Position numbers and translations under genes: made by a program. 64,000 nt of DNA from Siphonodentalium dalli (lineage: Eukaryota; Mollusca; Scaphopoda; Gadilida; Siphonodentaliidae). Shown piece after piece: positions 22,001 to 32,452 of the stretch. How positions within the stretch are numbered: position 1 is the first letter of the stretch; every line of letters starts with the position of its first letter. The DNA is taken from assembly GCA_032622095.1 (NCBI GenBank), contig CP136064.1:279585614-279649613 (forward strand), read 5' to 3'. A model generated the notes under the pieces. It was not told the DNA's origin and made no database searches. It saw only the letters and a program-made list of their open reading frames with translations.

Positions 22001-22377
22001 CAAACAATAAAAATGTTTATGGAAAATTCAAGGATGAAACTGCAGGAGTTCCTATTTGGAAATTTTGTGCCCTTAAACCTAAATTGTATGCTCTGAAATA
22101 TGGAGACCAAGAGAAAGTGCGAGCAAAAGGAATTGACAAAACAAGTAGTGAAATGAAGTTTGATGAATATGAACAATGTCTATTCGAGGGCAGTAGAAAA
22201 ACACATTCATTCAATCGAATTACGAGTAAGAAACATCTACTTTTTTGTTCACATTTCATCAAGACTTCACTTTCAACATTCTGTGACAAAAGATACTACC
22301 TATCTAATGGAGTGAATTCATTGGCTTATGGGCATTATAAAATAGAGCATGAACAAGCAGATGAATATTCAAATTAA
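19084..22377 (+). CDS. POLB: protein-primed family B DNA polymerase of Polinton
   Basis: A 1097-residue polymerase that copies the element from a protein primer. The N-terminus has the Polinton-typical GSGWRIDKIDELEVNIARY segment, then a Cys/His knuckle (about 223-243). Exonuclease motifs: YCDFE (277-281), FHNLKNFDG (422-430) and Y570...D574 (YLKSD). Between the first two lies an endonuclease VII-like zinc site (Cys376, Cys379, RDHCH 392-395, Cys405, Cys408), common in this family. Polymerase motifs: A at DANSLYG (Asp670), B at NSVYG (838-842), C at YTDTDS (933-938), then KPKLY (998-1002). All catalytic residues are present and the frame is intact. The first ATG in frame is 19084; the open frame reaches a little further upstream without ATG. 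Confidence 0.95.
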   Translation: MVKIIGEQDTDVKKLTTHFRSTVFKYHSSHDFDEDEINSAFHKIYQSFNTFVHKGSGWRIDKIDELEVNIARYIPLPVSAYIETSEEMKYIQSLVNIINNDDFCFLYSILAALFPKDHNVRSVTNYIPHLNSLKTTGIKFPMTCDQITKFEKINNISINLFGYEDKEVFPIRITKVAYSEEIKHVNLLLLNKDEKSHYVLIRNLDQFLNRLKRQFSHKTYHFCWYCLFAFSVKSDRDSHISECQEFGCQKVELPSEDKRFLSFKDYHKQFVVPIAMYCDFECFSSKIEKCDPQPDRTSSTPYAILEPCSFAIKRVCRLSEEYTKPIYTYKSDTGVVDHFLEKLFEEEEEIREILEQNREIQMTPETMNEFLLATECYVCKRKFTNNNRPVRDHCHLTGDFRGASCHGCNLHLKTSSFIPVIFHNLKNFDGHIICQAIGKFKENITCIPNSMEKYLSFTIGKLRFLDSYQFLNSSLENLVEILNKMENYNFPYLQDKGFTKTQQDLLKRKGVFCYDHIVAMDSFQEKSLPVKEKFYNKLNNTHISSSDYNHAKEVWNEFNMENLGDYHDVYLKSDVCLLACVFENFRDICLKHHSLDPLHFYSAPGLSWSAMLRKTGVKLELLTDITQYIFLEKSIKGGICSAYQRYGAANNPYVSDYDSSSNHSFVMAYDANSLYGKAMTFPLPYKGFKFLTEVEIEKFNLDETKINDEIGYVLEVDLDYPQSLHESHNDYPLAVERRKLKFEELSPYCQNLWKEHNSTRPYHTTEKHIQTLYPKKKYVVHYMTLKLYVQLGMKVMKIHRILKFNQRCWLKEYVDFNINQRINCSSQFEKSFWKLMTNSVYGRLLENVRKRVNLKLITDEGKLRKYIAKPSFKRFEIFNEDLVAVQYSKIKLVLNKPVFAGAAVLDISKYIMADFYYNYIKKMYPGERSNLLYTDTDSLILKINTHDIYEDMDKNKHVFDLSNYPQTHSIYDPNNKNVYGKFKDETAGVPIWKFCALKPKLYALKYGDQEKVRAKGIDKTSSEMKFDEYEQCLFEGSRKTHSFNRITSKKHLLFCSHFIKTSLSTFCDKRYYLSNGVNSLAYGHYKIEHEQADEYSN

Positions 22378-22403
22378 TTAATATCATGTCTATAAGATAT
22401 AGG

Positions 22404-22541
22404 CATACTGAGCGATCACTATACAATCATTTCAGAATCATGCCTACAAAATGATAATGAATAGTGATGTATATATATGGTATGAGACATGTTGTAGACA
22501 GGAATATGATATAATTGGATAGTGTTCACTCAGTATGCTAA
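22404..22541. repeat. imperfect foldback just after the polymerase
   Basis: CATACTGAGCGATCACTAT near 22405 pairs with ATAGTGTTCACTCAGTATG ending near 22541. It could be a small insertion or act in transcript 3' end formation; the sequence does not decide. Confidence 0.6.
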
Positions 22542-22597
22542 TGGAGTGAATTATTAATAGTTATTTTCTCTTTAAAGCGATATATTTCATTATTTAG

Positions 22598-22685
22598 GAA
22601 TCACCAACCTCCATATTTAAAGACAAATATTCAACTGGGGAGGGGGGTGGACCAACGAGCGTCAAAATATGGAGTTGGTGATTCA
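22598..22685. repeat. 21 bp stem hairpin
   Basis: GAATCACCAACCTCCATATT is inverted as AATATGGAGTTGGTGATTC, separated by about 45 bp with a G-rich tract. Confidence 0.7.
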
Positions 22686-22857
22686 TAAATATTCAGTGTA
22701 TCGTCTTAACTTGTGATAGAAAGATAGAAAAATGTATATATGCATACATATATTTATTTAGTAGAATATATAGTGGTACAAAAATCAACATTTGTAAAAT
22801 GTAAAATCAACAAATCTGAAGATGAAATGCAACAAAGTAAATAGAGGATTCAGAATA

Positions 22858-23135
22858 CAATTTTACACCATTTTATATAGAATAGATCCTGGAAGGATAA
22901 ACTACTTAGTATGATAGTGGCTTACTTATACCCCTCATCTATTTAAATCAAATCATCTGCACCACAACTGGGGAATAGATCCTGGAGGGGGGGGGGGGGC
23001 AAAATGTGATAGCATAAACTTTTTACACCATTTTATGTAGAATAAGATCCTGGAAGGACAAATTGTGATAGTATCTTACTTATACATGTACCTCATCATC
23101 TATCTAAATCAAATAGTCTACAGCACAACCTTGGA
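22858..23135. repeat. two tandem copies of about 160 bp
   Basis: TTTACACCATTTTATATAGAA at 22861 and TTTACACCATTTTATGTAGAA at 23022 start two copies that share CTCATC.ATCTA and the bases after it. A poly-G tract lies between. Confidence 0.75.
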
Positions 23136-23522
23136 GGGGCGTAACTTGTATGCTGAATAAAAATCTTTTGTTGCATTTCACCACTCAGTATAACACTTTG
23201 ATCACAAAAGTACTGGAGGCATTTATAAGAGTAATATCTTCATGTAGTAAGAATATAATAGTAAAAAACAAACAAAAACAATGTTTAAACAGTTTTAAAA
23301 TATACAAATTAACAATGCTGAAGAAGGGGACTTGCAACAAAATAATATGGGATTTAAAATATATATGGCTTTATTCTGAATCTTGTATTATTTTGTTGTA
23401 AATCACCTCTCAGTCTAACACTTTTGATCACAAAAATACCTGAGACAATTATAACAGTATATGTGTAAAAAAAAAAACAGTATCCTGATACTTTCTCCTG
23501 AGTATTAAATACACCTAGTATA

Positions 23523-23714
23523 CAGTCGATCTCTTAACAAAAGCAGAATTATGGGTAACTTTTCAGGATTTAGTCGGAAATATGGCTTGTTGCCATTCAT
23601 CGGAAAGCCGAGAGCTTTCCGATGAATGGCAACAAGGCATATTTCCGACTAAATCCTGAAAAGTTATCTATAATTCTGCTTTGGTTAAGAGGTCGATTAC
23701 TTAGGGCATTACTG
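23523..23714. mobile_element. TA-flanked foldback transposon inside the Polinton
   Basis: Almost the whole element is one palindrome: AGCAGAATTATGGGTAAC and the following bases are inverted in the right half around 23616. It is flanked by TA, and its right end CATTACTG is inverted in relatives at 56374 and 57135. The left tip has lost about 15 bases. TA duplication and CAG ends suggest Tc1/mariner-pogo mobilisation (inference). It landed after the Polinton. Confidence 0.8.
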
Positions 23715-23995
23715 TAGGTGGTTTATGTAAATAAAAAAGTTAACTGTTGGAAGAGTGATAAGTTTATCTCATTTCAAGATAATTCCCCTTCTCCGTCTGG
23801 TATACATGTATGCTCTTTATGTAAATAAAATGTGAACACTTGGAAGACTGAATAGTTTATCTTATTTCTAGAATTTGTGTCCTCCCCCTTATGCAATAAG
23901 TTTATCAATATGGTGATAGGTTTAACAATCTTCTTCTTTCTTATAGACTTATAAACTGAGGAGAGAAATAATCTGAGATGAACATGTATTTTTTT

Positions 23996-25395
23996 GCAAT
24001 GAATATAGAATATGAAAAAATATATAATCTATTTAAAATAGAAAACAATCCACACAGTTTTCAGCACACAACAATAAACCCTTAAGCGATATCAGTGAGG
24101 GGGTGGGGGGGGGGGGCGTATTGGATTAATCAATTTCAGGTTACACGGTTTAGTGCCAGGTACATGTAGCGCTAAAACCACAACACCGGAACTCAATTAA
24201 TCCAATATGCCTCACCCCCTTACTGTTCTTGCTTATAAGAGTGGCTTATGAGGTAGAAAATGATATGATTGTAACATATATTGCAATGGAATATAGAATA
24301 TGAAAAATATATATTCTATTTAAAAATAGAAAATAACGCACACAATCACAGTGTTCAGCACACAACAATACACCCCTAAGCGAGATAAGTGAAAAAAGGG
24401 GGGGGGGGGGGGGGCGTATTGGATTAATCAAGTGTTGCTGTTCCATGGTTTCACTGATCTTGCTTATAACACTGGCTTATGAGGTAGAAAAAATGATATG
24501 AGCATTCATCACACTGGTTTTAGAGGTAAAAAAAAGCCAGATATCACTAAAACCATGGTACTTTATTAATCCAATACTCCCCCCCCCACTGATCTCGCTT
24601 ATAACACTGGCTTTTGAGGTAGAAAATATGAGTGTTCATCACCCCCCTACTGATATTGCTTATAACACTGGCTTTTGAGGTAGAAAAATGATGTGTTCAT
24701 CACACTGGTTTTTGATGTAGGCACAAACAAAAGAAAAAAACATTAAAATTCTATAGAAGACTATTTACACAATGACATAGATGTATGTCACCACAAAACA
24801 ATAATACTTGTTTTTAAAGTAAAATAAAAAAAATCAAGAGATTTGAGTTGAAAATGTCCTCTTTTTCCAACTGTAACGAAGGAGGTGGTGTTATATCGTA
24901 GTATAGAATCGTTGAAAAAGCCTCACCTCATTTCTGTAAATGTGAAGGATAATACTGTTATAATAAAGAGCATGTTTTTTTTCTGTTTGTCACATGTATA
25001 TGACAATAGATGTCTATCCATTTTTTTTTTCCAAAACGACCCAACCCTCTCACTGATTTGACTTATAGCACTGCTTTTGAGTTAGAAAATAAGTGTTCAT
25101 CACATTGGTTTTAGAAAAAAAACATCTACGCAATGAATATAGAATATGAAAAAATATATAATCTATTTAAAATAGAAAACAATCCACACAATCACAGTTT
25201 TCAGCACACAACAATAAACCCTTAAGCGATATCAGTGATGGGGTGGGGGGGGGCGTATTGGATTAATCAATTTCAGGTTACACGGTTTAGTGCCAGGTAC
25301 ATGTAGCGCTAAAACCACAACACCGGAACTCAATTAATCCAATATGCCTCACCCCCTTACTGTTCTTGCTTATAAGAGTGGCTTATGAGTTCCAA
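23996..25395. repeat. three-copy G-tract foldback repeat
   Basis: A segment of about 260 bp at 23996-24260 recurs almost unchanged at 25130-25395, with a more diverged copy at 24262-24500 and trailing fragments to 24720. Each copy has a run of 7-18 G followed by GCGTATTGGATTAATC, and the complement ATTAATCCAATATGC before a C run, so a hairpin can form. Confidence 0.8.
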
Positions 25396-25855
25396 TACTG
25401 ACAACGGTGCCCCTATTTATCAATTTCTCGACTACGGAGTTAGTACACTTAACATTAGTGAGACCATCGAATCTCAACCATAACAATCCTTGGAACAGAT
25501 TGATGTCAACAAAGTTAACTCCAGCAGCGTTGTCGACAGAAAGTATTTCAACACCGTTTTGGCTCAATTGCCAACCTTCGTTTGTGACAACAGACATTCC
25601 CGCGTCGCAAGACCAGGGGTCAATACTATGAAACTTTTTCTTTGTAAGAATCTACAATTGTTTGTAAGAAATAACAATTTATCATTCCGCCAATACTATG
25701 AACATACGATTACAAACATAAATCACAAATAGTACGTGTTCTTTGTATTTACAAATATCTCCAATCACAAAGAATGTTCGAGTACTATGAAACATAATTT
25801 TTCAGTTTTCGCACCCTTAACCCGGATAATATAATATATATATATCTATGATACG

Positions 25856-26020
25856 CAGGGACGTGGCGACAAGGGATCGATTCACCCCCTCGTGAACATA
25901 TTTTGTCAGCTGGAAATTTCAAGTACAACCCACAGGGACGTCGCGACAAGGGGTTGGGTTATGTTTCTCGCTCCAAACATTTTATCAACACGTTCAACAG
26001 CTGGAAATTTGATACCTGAA
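25856..26020. repeat. direct repeat, two copies of about 75-90 bp
   Basis: CAGGGACGT.GCGACAAGGG occurs at about 25857 and 25933, each followed by a CAGCTGGAAATTT block. A related GCCACGTCCCT appears near 26530 and again past the SINE. Confidence 0.6.
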
Positions 26021-26597
26021 ACAACATGAATTGGAAATTTTACAACAACAATAGGTTGAACTTGTTCTGTTATTTTGTTTTTTCCAACAATTTATTAGGG
26101 GGTATGTTTTGTTTTAGACCAACATTTGCATATTTACCTCCTTTGGTCAAAAGTTTGGATGGAAATGGCCTATATTTAGAAATTGTCAACCTTATGGGGT
26201 GTCAGCTTGGATGTGATGTAGCAGTATGTGTTCCTTGTAACTACTGAAATTACCCAATTTATTGAAAGTTACAACGTTAAGAACTTGTCTAGAATGTCTA
26301 TATAGGGTGTCAAACATAAATTGTCGATTAGTCATCCTGAGGAAAAACGTTTGACTAACATATGTTAGTCATATTGACTATGTTTTGTTATCAGCGTAGA
26401 AAAATTAAAATACTTTCCTCTTGATACACGATTCCATCGTTATGTGGAATTTATAGGCATATTTTTGTTCAAAGGGTGCATATGGAAATTATAGGATGGA
26501 CACCCCGTCGCCAAACTGAGCCCATATAGCCACGTCCCTATCTAGATATATTATAAGATATCGGAGCAGTTTGAAATTATAAAATGACACTCCTATT

Positions 26598-26895
26598 GGT
26601 TTGGTTTGGTTTATTAGGGTTTATCGTCGTTCTAGTCGCTAGGCCACATACGACGTTGTCAATTTTACGGGTGGAGGAAAGACCACGCAGAGGCTTGATT
26701 TCACCGAGAAATCGTCCCACTGCGTGTAGAAACCACCGACCCCCGGAAAGCAACTGACAAACTTGCCCAGATACACGATTCCGGTCACCCTCCCTATGAC
26801 GGGGTTAGAACCAGCTTCGTCAGCGCTGGACGGCCTGTAACGGTGTAATGCACCTGGCATTCTACCGACTGGCACTCTACCGCACCACTCTTATA
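26598..26895 (-). mobile_element. tRNA-derived SINE
   Basis: On the minus strand the element begins with a tRNA-like head: CAGTCGGTAGA (A-box-like, about 26858-26868) and GGTTCTAACCCC (B box, 26801-26812), the internal RNA polymerase III promoter elements. A body containing TTTCTCGGTGAAATCAAGCC follows, and the tail ends AAACCCTAATAAACC then (AAACC)n. This tail type is familiar from molluscan SINEs. It sits inside the Polinton right arm. No coding capacity is expected. Confidence 0.75.
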
Positions 26896-28547
26896 ACCGA
26901 GACCAGTAGCACGTCCCTGCTTCGATACACCCCCTCCCGATAAAATGGAGCCACGTTACTGCCTCGATGTGTTATGATAACAGTAGCGGATCAGTTTGAA
27001 ATAATAGGATGGTCACAATATATATAATGCTATACCATCAAAATAATATTTTATTTTCACAAACTGAATGGTTGTAAATTTGTAATTTGTAAAAACAATG
27101 ATACCAAATTGTTTGTAGTACTCGTTATTACACTGACTTGTACTTACATACACACACTACAAACGAACCGTTTAATTGTTAACTTGCGCAGACAAGTGGT
27201 CATCAACTTAGCAATCCGTGAACCGATTGGATAGCTCTGATAAGCGTTCACCTCTCAACGTATGATTGGTTATTTCTTTTGTAACTTTGGCCCCGCCGTG
27301 ATTCAATATATTGTTAATCAGTCAGAGGCAAAGGTTTGTCCGTAAGCAATCTACAATAATCAACAGTAGATCTTTGTGAAATTTGCGAGATTTTGTTAGC
27401 TCATCGTTTCATAGTACCGGCGTTCTCACTAATCACAATATGATAGCACGCATTGTAACTTCCCCATATAAATTGTTGTCAGTTATTTTAGCTCTATATA
27501 CATGTCCGTCTAATTTGAACTGGTATTCAGATAACACTGATAACAGGTGCATGGGAGCAGAGTGGGGAGTTAGTTTTTTCTAAGTTGTACAGCTGCCTTT
27601 TAGGGGGTTCACCTCTCGCCCAGTCTAAGGTATTACAATAATACGGCTAAATTTTCCCTGTACTATGAAACCACTGTGATAGTTAACACAAATTTGTAAT
27701 TACAAATTAATAAATACAATTTGTATTTACAGGTATAAAATTGTTCATAGTATCATTGGCTGACATGATTTTCTCGATAAATCAATACCCGTTACACTCA
27801 GAATGAACAAAATCAATAAAATAGCGGAATACATGTTGCTTAATATTGTTGTTCGAAAATAGACAGATGCAATCACGTGATCAGTTAAGGTAACTGTTCG
27901 ATTGCGTGTCACGCACTCCCCTTTTGGTTCAGTAGCTGATTAGTGATTTTCAAGCCATTGCATATTTGAGATCGTATAGTTTGATATTCATCCCCTATTA
28001 ACCAAATATTGTCCCCCGATTTCCTTTGGCTGTGATATTCATAAGTTGATCCAAATTTACATTTTTGAACCAATATCCCCATCGGAAATGGGGGTATAGA
28101 ACAACGTTGGAATAGCCACCGGAAATATTATTTCGCGGGGGTAGAATTTATGTAAACAATACGCCATGGGGAGAGTTTTGTCCACGATACAAGTCACCTA
28201 TAGCCACATATTCCATTAGCCCCCATGGCACAGCCAGAATTTTAATACTTCATATATAGTTGTACTCACTCTGCCATACCGCATGGGTCTCTTATTATTT
28301 TCTATTTTATGGTTCGCTCGTCTTCTTGCCTATCTTCGCTTTCCACGGGGGCCGATTCGCCCACTTCCAGTCGCCCCCGTTGATGTAAGCACGTCGATAG
28401 TTGATGGTAGCGGTGACAAAAAAGGCAAAATATATCGTGGATACCCCTCTCAATTAAATTCTAACACCACGAATTTATCAGGCGGTATAGATAAATGCAT
28501 TTAGTGATAAAGCATCCGGACCAAATATAGCTTCATCAGGGTTACAT
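26896..28547. other. Polinton right arm, gene-free
   Basis: No frame longer than about 70 codons. Phrases such as TACTATGAAAC and GTTTCATAGTA recur near 25626, 25785, 27410, 27660 and 27745, hinting at an old inserted element between about 25.6 and 27.76 kb with ends near AATACTATGAA and TTCATAGTATC. This is only a suggestion. Confidence 0.4.
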
Positions 28548-29088
28548 TTTCATCCACTACTAGTTGCTGTCACTTGTGATTATTATTTACCCCCCCCCCC
28601 CCCTCCCAATTTACGTGTCACACACATTAAACAGCCACCGATCGCGAATTCACCCATAGCTGTATATATAGTGCTTTCAGTGATGAAGCACTTAGACCAA
28701 TTGAAGAATAAGTTAACGTGGGGAAGTGGGGTGGATTCAATCAGATACAATTTATTTGACATACAGATTAAACATTAGCATTATGTACTCCCCTGCACCT
28801 ACTTCATACTGCCAACATGAGGAAATAGCTGAACTACAAACATCGCCGATAGGTCAACAGAGTGCAAGTATACATAACAGCATTCTGTACAGGTACAAAC
28901 AACAGGTTTACATAAAATTGGAAAAAGTGGTGACTGGTGTTGTCCGATCTATATATACCTCTGTACTACTGTGTAAACACCTCAACTTGATAAATAACAA
29001 CGCATTAATTACTTTGTACCGGTACAAACATCAGGTTTACATAAAGTGGAAAAGTGGTGACTGGTGTTGTCCTATTTTGTATACTACT
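28548..29088 (-). repeat. Polinton right terminal inverted repeat
   Basis: Reverse complement of the left terminal repeat, ending in ...GTATACTACT. The outer 68 bases are identical to the left end. Confidence 0.9.
28886..28971 (-). repeat. internal second copy of the Polinton right tip
   Basis: GGTTTACATAAAATTGGAAA through TGGTGTTGTCC and GTACTACT repeats the tip 117 bp further in, with several substitutions. The right terminus is thus a partial tandem duplication that the left end lacks. Confidence 0.8.
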
Positions 29089-29094
29089 TTTGCC
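29089..29094. other. right target-site duplication TTTGCC
   Basis: Matches 12159-12164 exactly. The satellite sequence that follows (ATCCGATTTTCGTAAAG) picks up where the left flank was cut. Confidence 0.9.
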
Positions 29095-29660
29095 ATCCGA
29101 TTTTCGTAAAGCGCTAAAGGCTTTCGGGATCCAACAAACCCATCCATCAACACCATGTATGCGCCCCGATATTACTATTTTTGCCCACATCCTCAGTTAA
29201 TATTTACAGCAATAATTTCAGTTCGTGAGTTGTTCAACTTTAACACTTCAATTGTGTAAGGGGGGTCTAAAACAGCAAATTCGTCTTTCTTATTTATCAG
29301 CCACTTTGTGTAAAGCGACACATGCACAACCCATCCATACAAATTATGTATTCTCTGATAGAACTACATTCCCGTCACACTCTCGGTTAATATAGAGAAT
29401 TAGAGATCATATAGCTTAATTTCGTATTGCGTTGAAGCCTTTAAATTGGGTAGCGTGTTCTTGAAAAATATAGCAAATTCGCTCTTCATATTTGCCAAGC
29501 AAAGTGCCACACTGTTTCGGGAACAAACCCATCCATAAACATTGTATATTTCCTTATGTAATTGTCCTTTATAATTACATGATTCTTAATACTGAGATCA
29601 TATTTTGTTCAGTTCGTGGTGTGTTCAGGACGTCTAATAGGGCGGGGGAGCAATAATGAT
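29095..29660. repeat. continuation of the 180-200 bp satellite
   Basis: About three units with GTAAAG, CGGGAACAAACCCATCCAT and GGTGTGTTCAGGAC signatures, same orientation as 10200-12164. Confidence 0.8.
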
Positions 29661-29689
29661 TTTGTTCTGTATGATTATGTTAGTCTATA

Positions 29690-30850
29690 TTATGTGTCGT
29701 TTAGAACAAATACTTCAGTTGCTCAAAGTCGATATGTGTTAGTATAAAATTACATGTCATAAATAAAATATTGTGTTGTTGTTGTTGTAACTGGGGGTTT
29801 AATAGGAAACCTGAGGTCATCTAAAACCAGGCTCGCGGTGTCTACGGATCAGGTTTTCATCACACGAATAATGATTAGATGATCATTAGAATAATTTAGA
29901 AAGGTCTGTCTTGTTATCATAAATATGTAGTTTTTCTACCAAATCGCGTCCGGGGGAGCGGTACCTAATTCCAATATCTTGAAAACCGTTGACAATTTCT
30001 GTCAAATTCTTTCTACTTGTGATGTCCAGATAACTACTGAGCCATATGAATTATATAGTTGGTCACGTATTGTTTATAACAAAGGTTTTAGTACTTAACA
30101 TCGATGTTAATGCATGCAAAATTAACTGTTATCAATAAAAATAATTGTTGTTGTTGTAACTGGGGGTCTGAAAGCCTGAACACATCTGTAATCGATTAAA
30201 CGGCATCTCTGGACAACACTTTCAGTACAAGATTCATATTGGGTCCCATTCAGATCAATTCGTAAATGTTTGTAATGTCACTATCAAAAATATGTATTTT
30301 TTTCAACCAAAAACGTGTTTGGGGGAGGGGTAGCTAAAATCCAATATCTCGCAAACCGTTCAAAATTTTTGTTAACTTCTTTCTTCATATGCTTGACATA
30401 TAACTACTACACCATATGACCTAAATATTTCAATATTATTGCAATATCCGTTTGAATGATAATGTTCGAAAAATATAATTGTTTTGAAAAAGAGCGATTT
30501 TTCAATCAAAAATAAATGTTTCGGCTCCAAATGGCACGAAAATCAAAATTAACCAACACTTCTTGCAAATCAGGTACAGATATGACATGCTGTAGTCATT
30601 TTAACGCCTACAATGTGGGCTAATAACTTAGGACATAGCCGCAGGGCTCACTTTACCAAAATCGTTAATTTCTGGGAAAAGTCACTGGTGGGTATCGTTC
30701 ATCGTCGATTTCAGAATAGCCACCACCAATTCCGTTATTTTTCACTATCATTTTCGTCTACAGTATATATTTCTCCTTCAAAAAAAGTTGGTTTTAACTT
30801 GTTCTACCGTGGGTAGGGGTACCCGACCACTTTTGGCCGCTGTACTAGTA
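29690..30850 (-). repeat. right arm of the large inverted repeat
   Basis: Reverse complement of 8140-9640: for example CAGGGCTCACTTTACCAAAA at 30643 answers TTTTGGTAAAGTGAGCCCTG at 8353, and GTTACAACAACAAC at 8850 answers GTTGTTGTTGTAAC at 30147. The inner unit (29690-29970) is shortened compared with its left partner. Confidence 0.85.
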
Positions 30851-30869
30851 GGGTGTGCCAACGGATTTA

Positions 30870-31505
30870 GTCATGCAAAGAGTAAAATCCAATATGGCTA
30901 CCGGCAGCCATGTTTTATGGCGGAATGACCCCAAAATGACTTGATCCCATCTACATGTCAATATTAACATCCATGACAAATTTAATGGTCCCACAAAAGG
31001 TACGATCTCTAGTCCGTGCGAAAGGATTTAGTCAGAGTAAAATCCAAGAATGCTGTCGGCGGCCATATTTTTTAGCCGAATGACCCAAAAATGACTCGTT
31101 CCCATCTACATGTCAATATTAACATCCACGCCAAATGTCATGATGGTGAGATGAACACTCGGCCTGTACCCTGTGCTAATGAATTGAAGTTTTAAATCCA
31201 AGATGGCCACTGGCTGCCATGTTTTGTTTTGCCAAATAACCCAAAAATGATTCGTTCCCATCTACAAGTCAATGCCAACAACCATGACAAATTTCATAGT
31301 GATCCGACCAAGGGTACGACTTGTAGCCCGTGCCATGCAAAGAGTAAATTTCAAGATGGCTGCCAGCGTCCATGTTTTATGTCCGAATGACCCCAAAATG
31401 ACTCGTTCCCATTTACATGTCATTATCAACAGCTGTGACAAATTTCATAATGGTACGACCAAAGGTACGACCTGTAACCCGTGCTAAAGGAAATAGTTGA
31501 CAGAC
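30870..31505. repeat. about 150 bp tandem repeat, 4 copies, with AAGATGGC motifs
   Basis: Each unit holds an AATCCAAGATGGC-type motif, a GCCATGTTTT, a CAAAAATGACTCGTTCCCATC block and GACAAATTTCAT...GGTACGACC. The array ends in ACAGACGCACACACGAACAC. The motif resembles a YY1 site; binding is untested. Confidence 0.85.
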
Positions 31506-32452
31506 GCACACACGAACACGCGGACGGCGGATAACAAGCCATGACAATAGCTCAAACTTTACAAAGTAAAGAAAGGAGTAGTTTGACCCCTCTCCTAAAA
31601 CTTGCGAAAATTCGTTATTAGACTGGGATCTGATAATCTAGGATATAACCAGAACCACCAGGACTTAACATAACTCTTTTTCTTCCTTATTGTGTCCCTA
31701 AACTTTTAAGGATGTCATCATGAAAATAGTGGCCGCGTATAGACACGTTAATAGCAACCACCGGGTGGTTGCTTATACCTTTGGCGCAGGTGAATGACGT
31801 CATATATTTTTTTCTATATCCATCTGTATCCATCAGTGATTTTTCAAAGATCGCGGGTATGGATTTTGGAGAAATTGTCACGTGACTTCCGGTTAGCAAC
31901 CGTATGGAGATTGCAAATAAAACGTGGAATTGGGAATGAAGCATCGCGATAAAAATGAAAGTAACTGCTTCACAACTTACGAAGAATTCACATGTGATTT
32001 AGGTCTATTAATTTCATTTCGACAAATTTCGTTGTTCAGCTTAATGAAAACGAAAAATGAAGAAGTCATGACGAGAATCCAGACAAGATGTTACAATCCA
32101 CGACACGTCTTGTCAAGTTGGCATGTCGTCTACGTCGTGACGACTGCATGGTGTTACATAAATTATTCTTAGCGTTATGTCGCCGAAAAAAGGCAAATTT
32201 GAGACACATCATGTGTGATTGCTCAACTACATGTCACGTACGATTCATATTACTTGAATGACAATCTTCTACCTCACAGACATACCTGCCATCTCAGTCG
32301 GGCATGAATCCAAATTCAGTTTTCTGTACCCGACTCTCCATGCAGTTCCAATTCCGAGCGGGGGTTATGTCGAATCTAGTTAACTCTGCTACTGTTCTTC
32401 AGCCGCAGTGTGATGCTTCAGTGTCAAACAGAGTACACGCGATCATACCCTA
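31506..32452. other. non-coding, nothing recognised
   Basis: No repeat or gene that I can identify. One small hairpin (GCAACCACC/GGTGGTTGC near 31753-31771). Confidence 0.5.

Larger units (their letters stand above)
12165..29088 (+). mobile_element. complete Polinton/Maverick element, 16.9 kb
   Basis: The element starts AGTAGTATACAAAATAGG and ends with its reverse complement, is bounded by TTTGCC on both sides, and encodes integrase, capsid, packaging ATPase and protein-primed polymerase candidates, all rightward. Polintons are self-synthesising transposons related to adenovirus-like viruses; capsid genes suggest many can form particles. Recognisable large frames are open. No adenovirus-type protease is visible, although most Polintons have one. 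The gene-free right arm (22.4-28.5 kb) is unusually long and carries later insertions. Confidence 0.95.

Noticed and set aside
20110-22289. Minus-strand frames within the polymerase gene
   Set aside because: Shadows of a strongly supported plus-strand gene with all motifs in order.
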